From assembly GCA_017881145.1 (NCBI GenBank), contig JADGRG010000171.1, forward strand, positions 1-6,016: a stretch of DNA of 6,016 bases, written 5' to 3'. Each line of letters begins with the position of its first letter. The first letter of the stretch is position 1. The notes under the pieces are model-generated. The model was not told where the DNA came from. It was given only the letters and a program-made list of their open reading frames with translations, and did not search any database. Shown here in pieces: positions 5,865 through 6,016 of this stretch. The DNA comes from Sandaracinaceae bacterium. Its GTDB lineage: Bacteria > Myxococcota_A > Polyangia > Polyangiales > JAFGIB01. The translations under genes and the position numbers were made by a program.

Positions 5865-6016
5865 ATGTCACCCACACACACCGAGACTTCCGCGCTTTTT
5901 CGCCACGTTACCGCCGAGCGTGCGGAGCTCTACCGCGCGATCATGGAGGTGTTCGCATTGGCCAAGCGCCAGTTTCGTTTGCATCTGCGCCCCGACGAGG
6001 TGCGCGTCGAAGCGAA
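5865..6016 (+). CDS. N-terminus of a DUF2397/TIGR02677 family protein (Wadjet JetA type), truncated by window edge
   Basis: Fifty codons from ATG 5865 to the right edge, with two spare bases. After a short polar leader the protein reads LFRHVTAERAELYRAIMEVF (11-30), then AKRQFRLHLRPDEV (33-46). This matches my memory of the start of DUF2397/TIGR02677 proteins, which typically open with an F-x-Y/H-V/L-T-A-E segment, a YRAIM helix and an LRPEEV segment. In type III Wadjet systems this protein is JetA, the kleisin-like partner of a condensin-type SMC complex that, with the JetD nuclease, cleaves invading circular DNA. If right, DUF2398, a large SMC-like ATPase and a DUF2399/JetD gene should follow to the right. 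It is divergent from the glycosyltransferase. Only 50 residues are visible and the partner genes are not in view, so the family call is good but unproven and the system call is inference. Confidence 0.72.
   Translation, partial: MSPTHTETSALFRHVTAERAELYRAIMEVFALAKRQFRLHLRPDEVRVEA

Noticed and set aside
1..6016. CRISPR array, insertion sequence, tRNA or rRNA
   Set aside because: No spaced direct repeats, transposase motifs, terminal inverted repeats or tRNA cloverleaf were seen on either strand.

Overview
The window is GC-rich and densely coded. It holds five minus-strand genes and the first 50 codons of a plus-strand gene at the right edge. The composition, a secreted metallophosphoesterase, a bacterial GT21-type glycosyltransferase and an apparent Wadjet gene would fit a large-genome, high-GC bacterium such as a member of the Myxococcota. 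That placement is inference; no single sequence fixes the taxon.

From right to left along the minus strand: a membrane-anchored GT21/ceramide-glucosyltransferase-like enzyme (4393-5610); a 200-bp gap; an exported calcineurin-type metallophosphoesterase with a clean ribosome binding site (2981-4192); a hairpin that may terminate it (2908-2944); an ArsC/low-molecular-weight phosphatase (2436-2861); a 155-bp gap with a promoter-like element and a dyad; a cytoplasmic Icc/CpdA-like metallophosphoesterase (1396-2280); and a transketolase homologue that starts 75 bp later and runs without a stop off the left edge (1-1320). The last two probably form an operon. At the right, after a 254-bp divergent gap, a plus-strand gene starts at 5865 whose N-terminus resembles the DUF2397/TIGR02677 family (JetA of a Wadjet anti-plasmid system).

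Two observations stand out. First, the transketolase homologue keeps the family scaffold, but the four cofactor or catalytic positions I could check are all changed: the first GHP His, the GDG Asp, the paired Asn and the catalytic Glu. It looks like a conserved pseudo-transketolase rather than a decaying gene. Second, the glycosyltransferase and the transketolase/phosphoesterase operon share an upstream bipartite element, ATGTCACRAACTT-N7-ATCCG, which looks like a common promoter and would place a lipid glycosyltransferase and the pseudo-transketolase pair in one regulon. The DUF2397 gene suggests that a defence locus begins just beyond the right edge.
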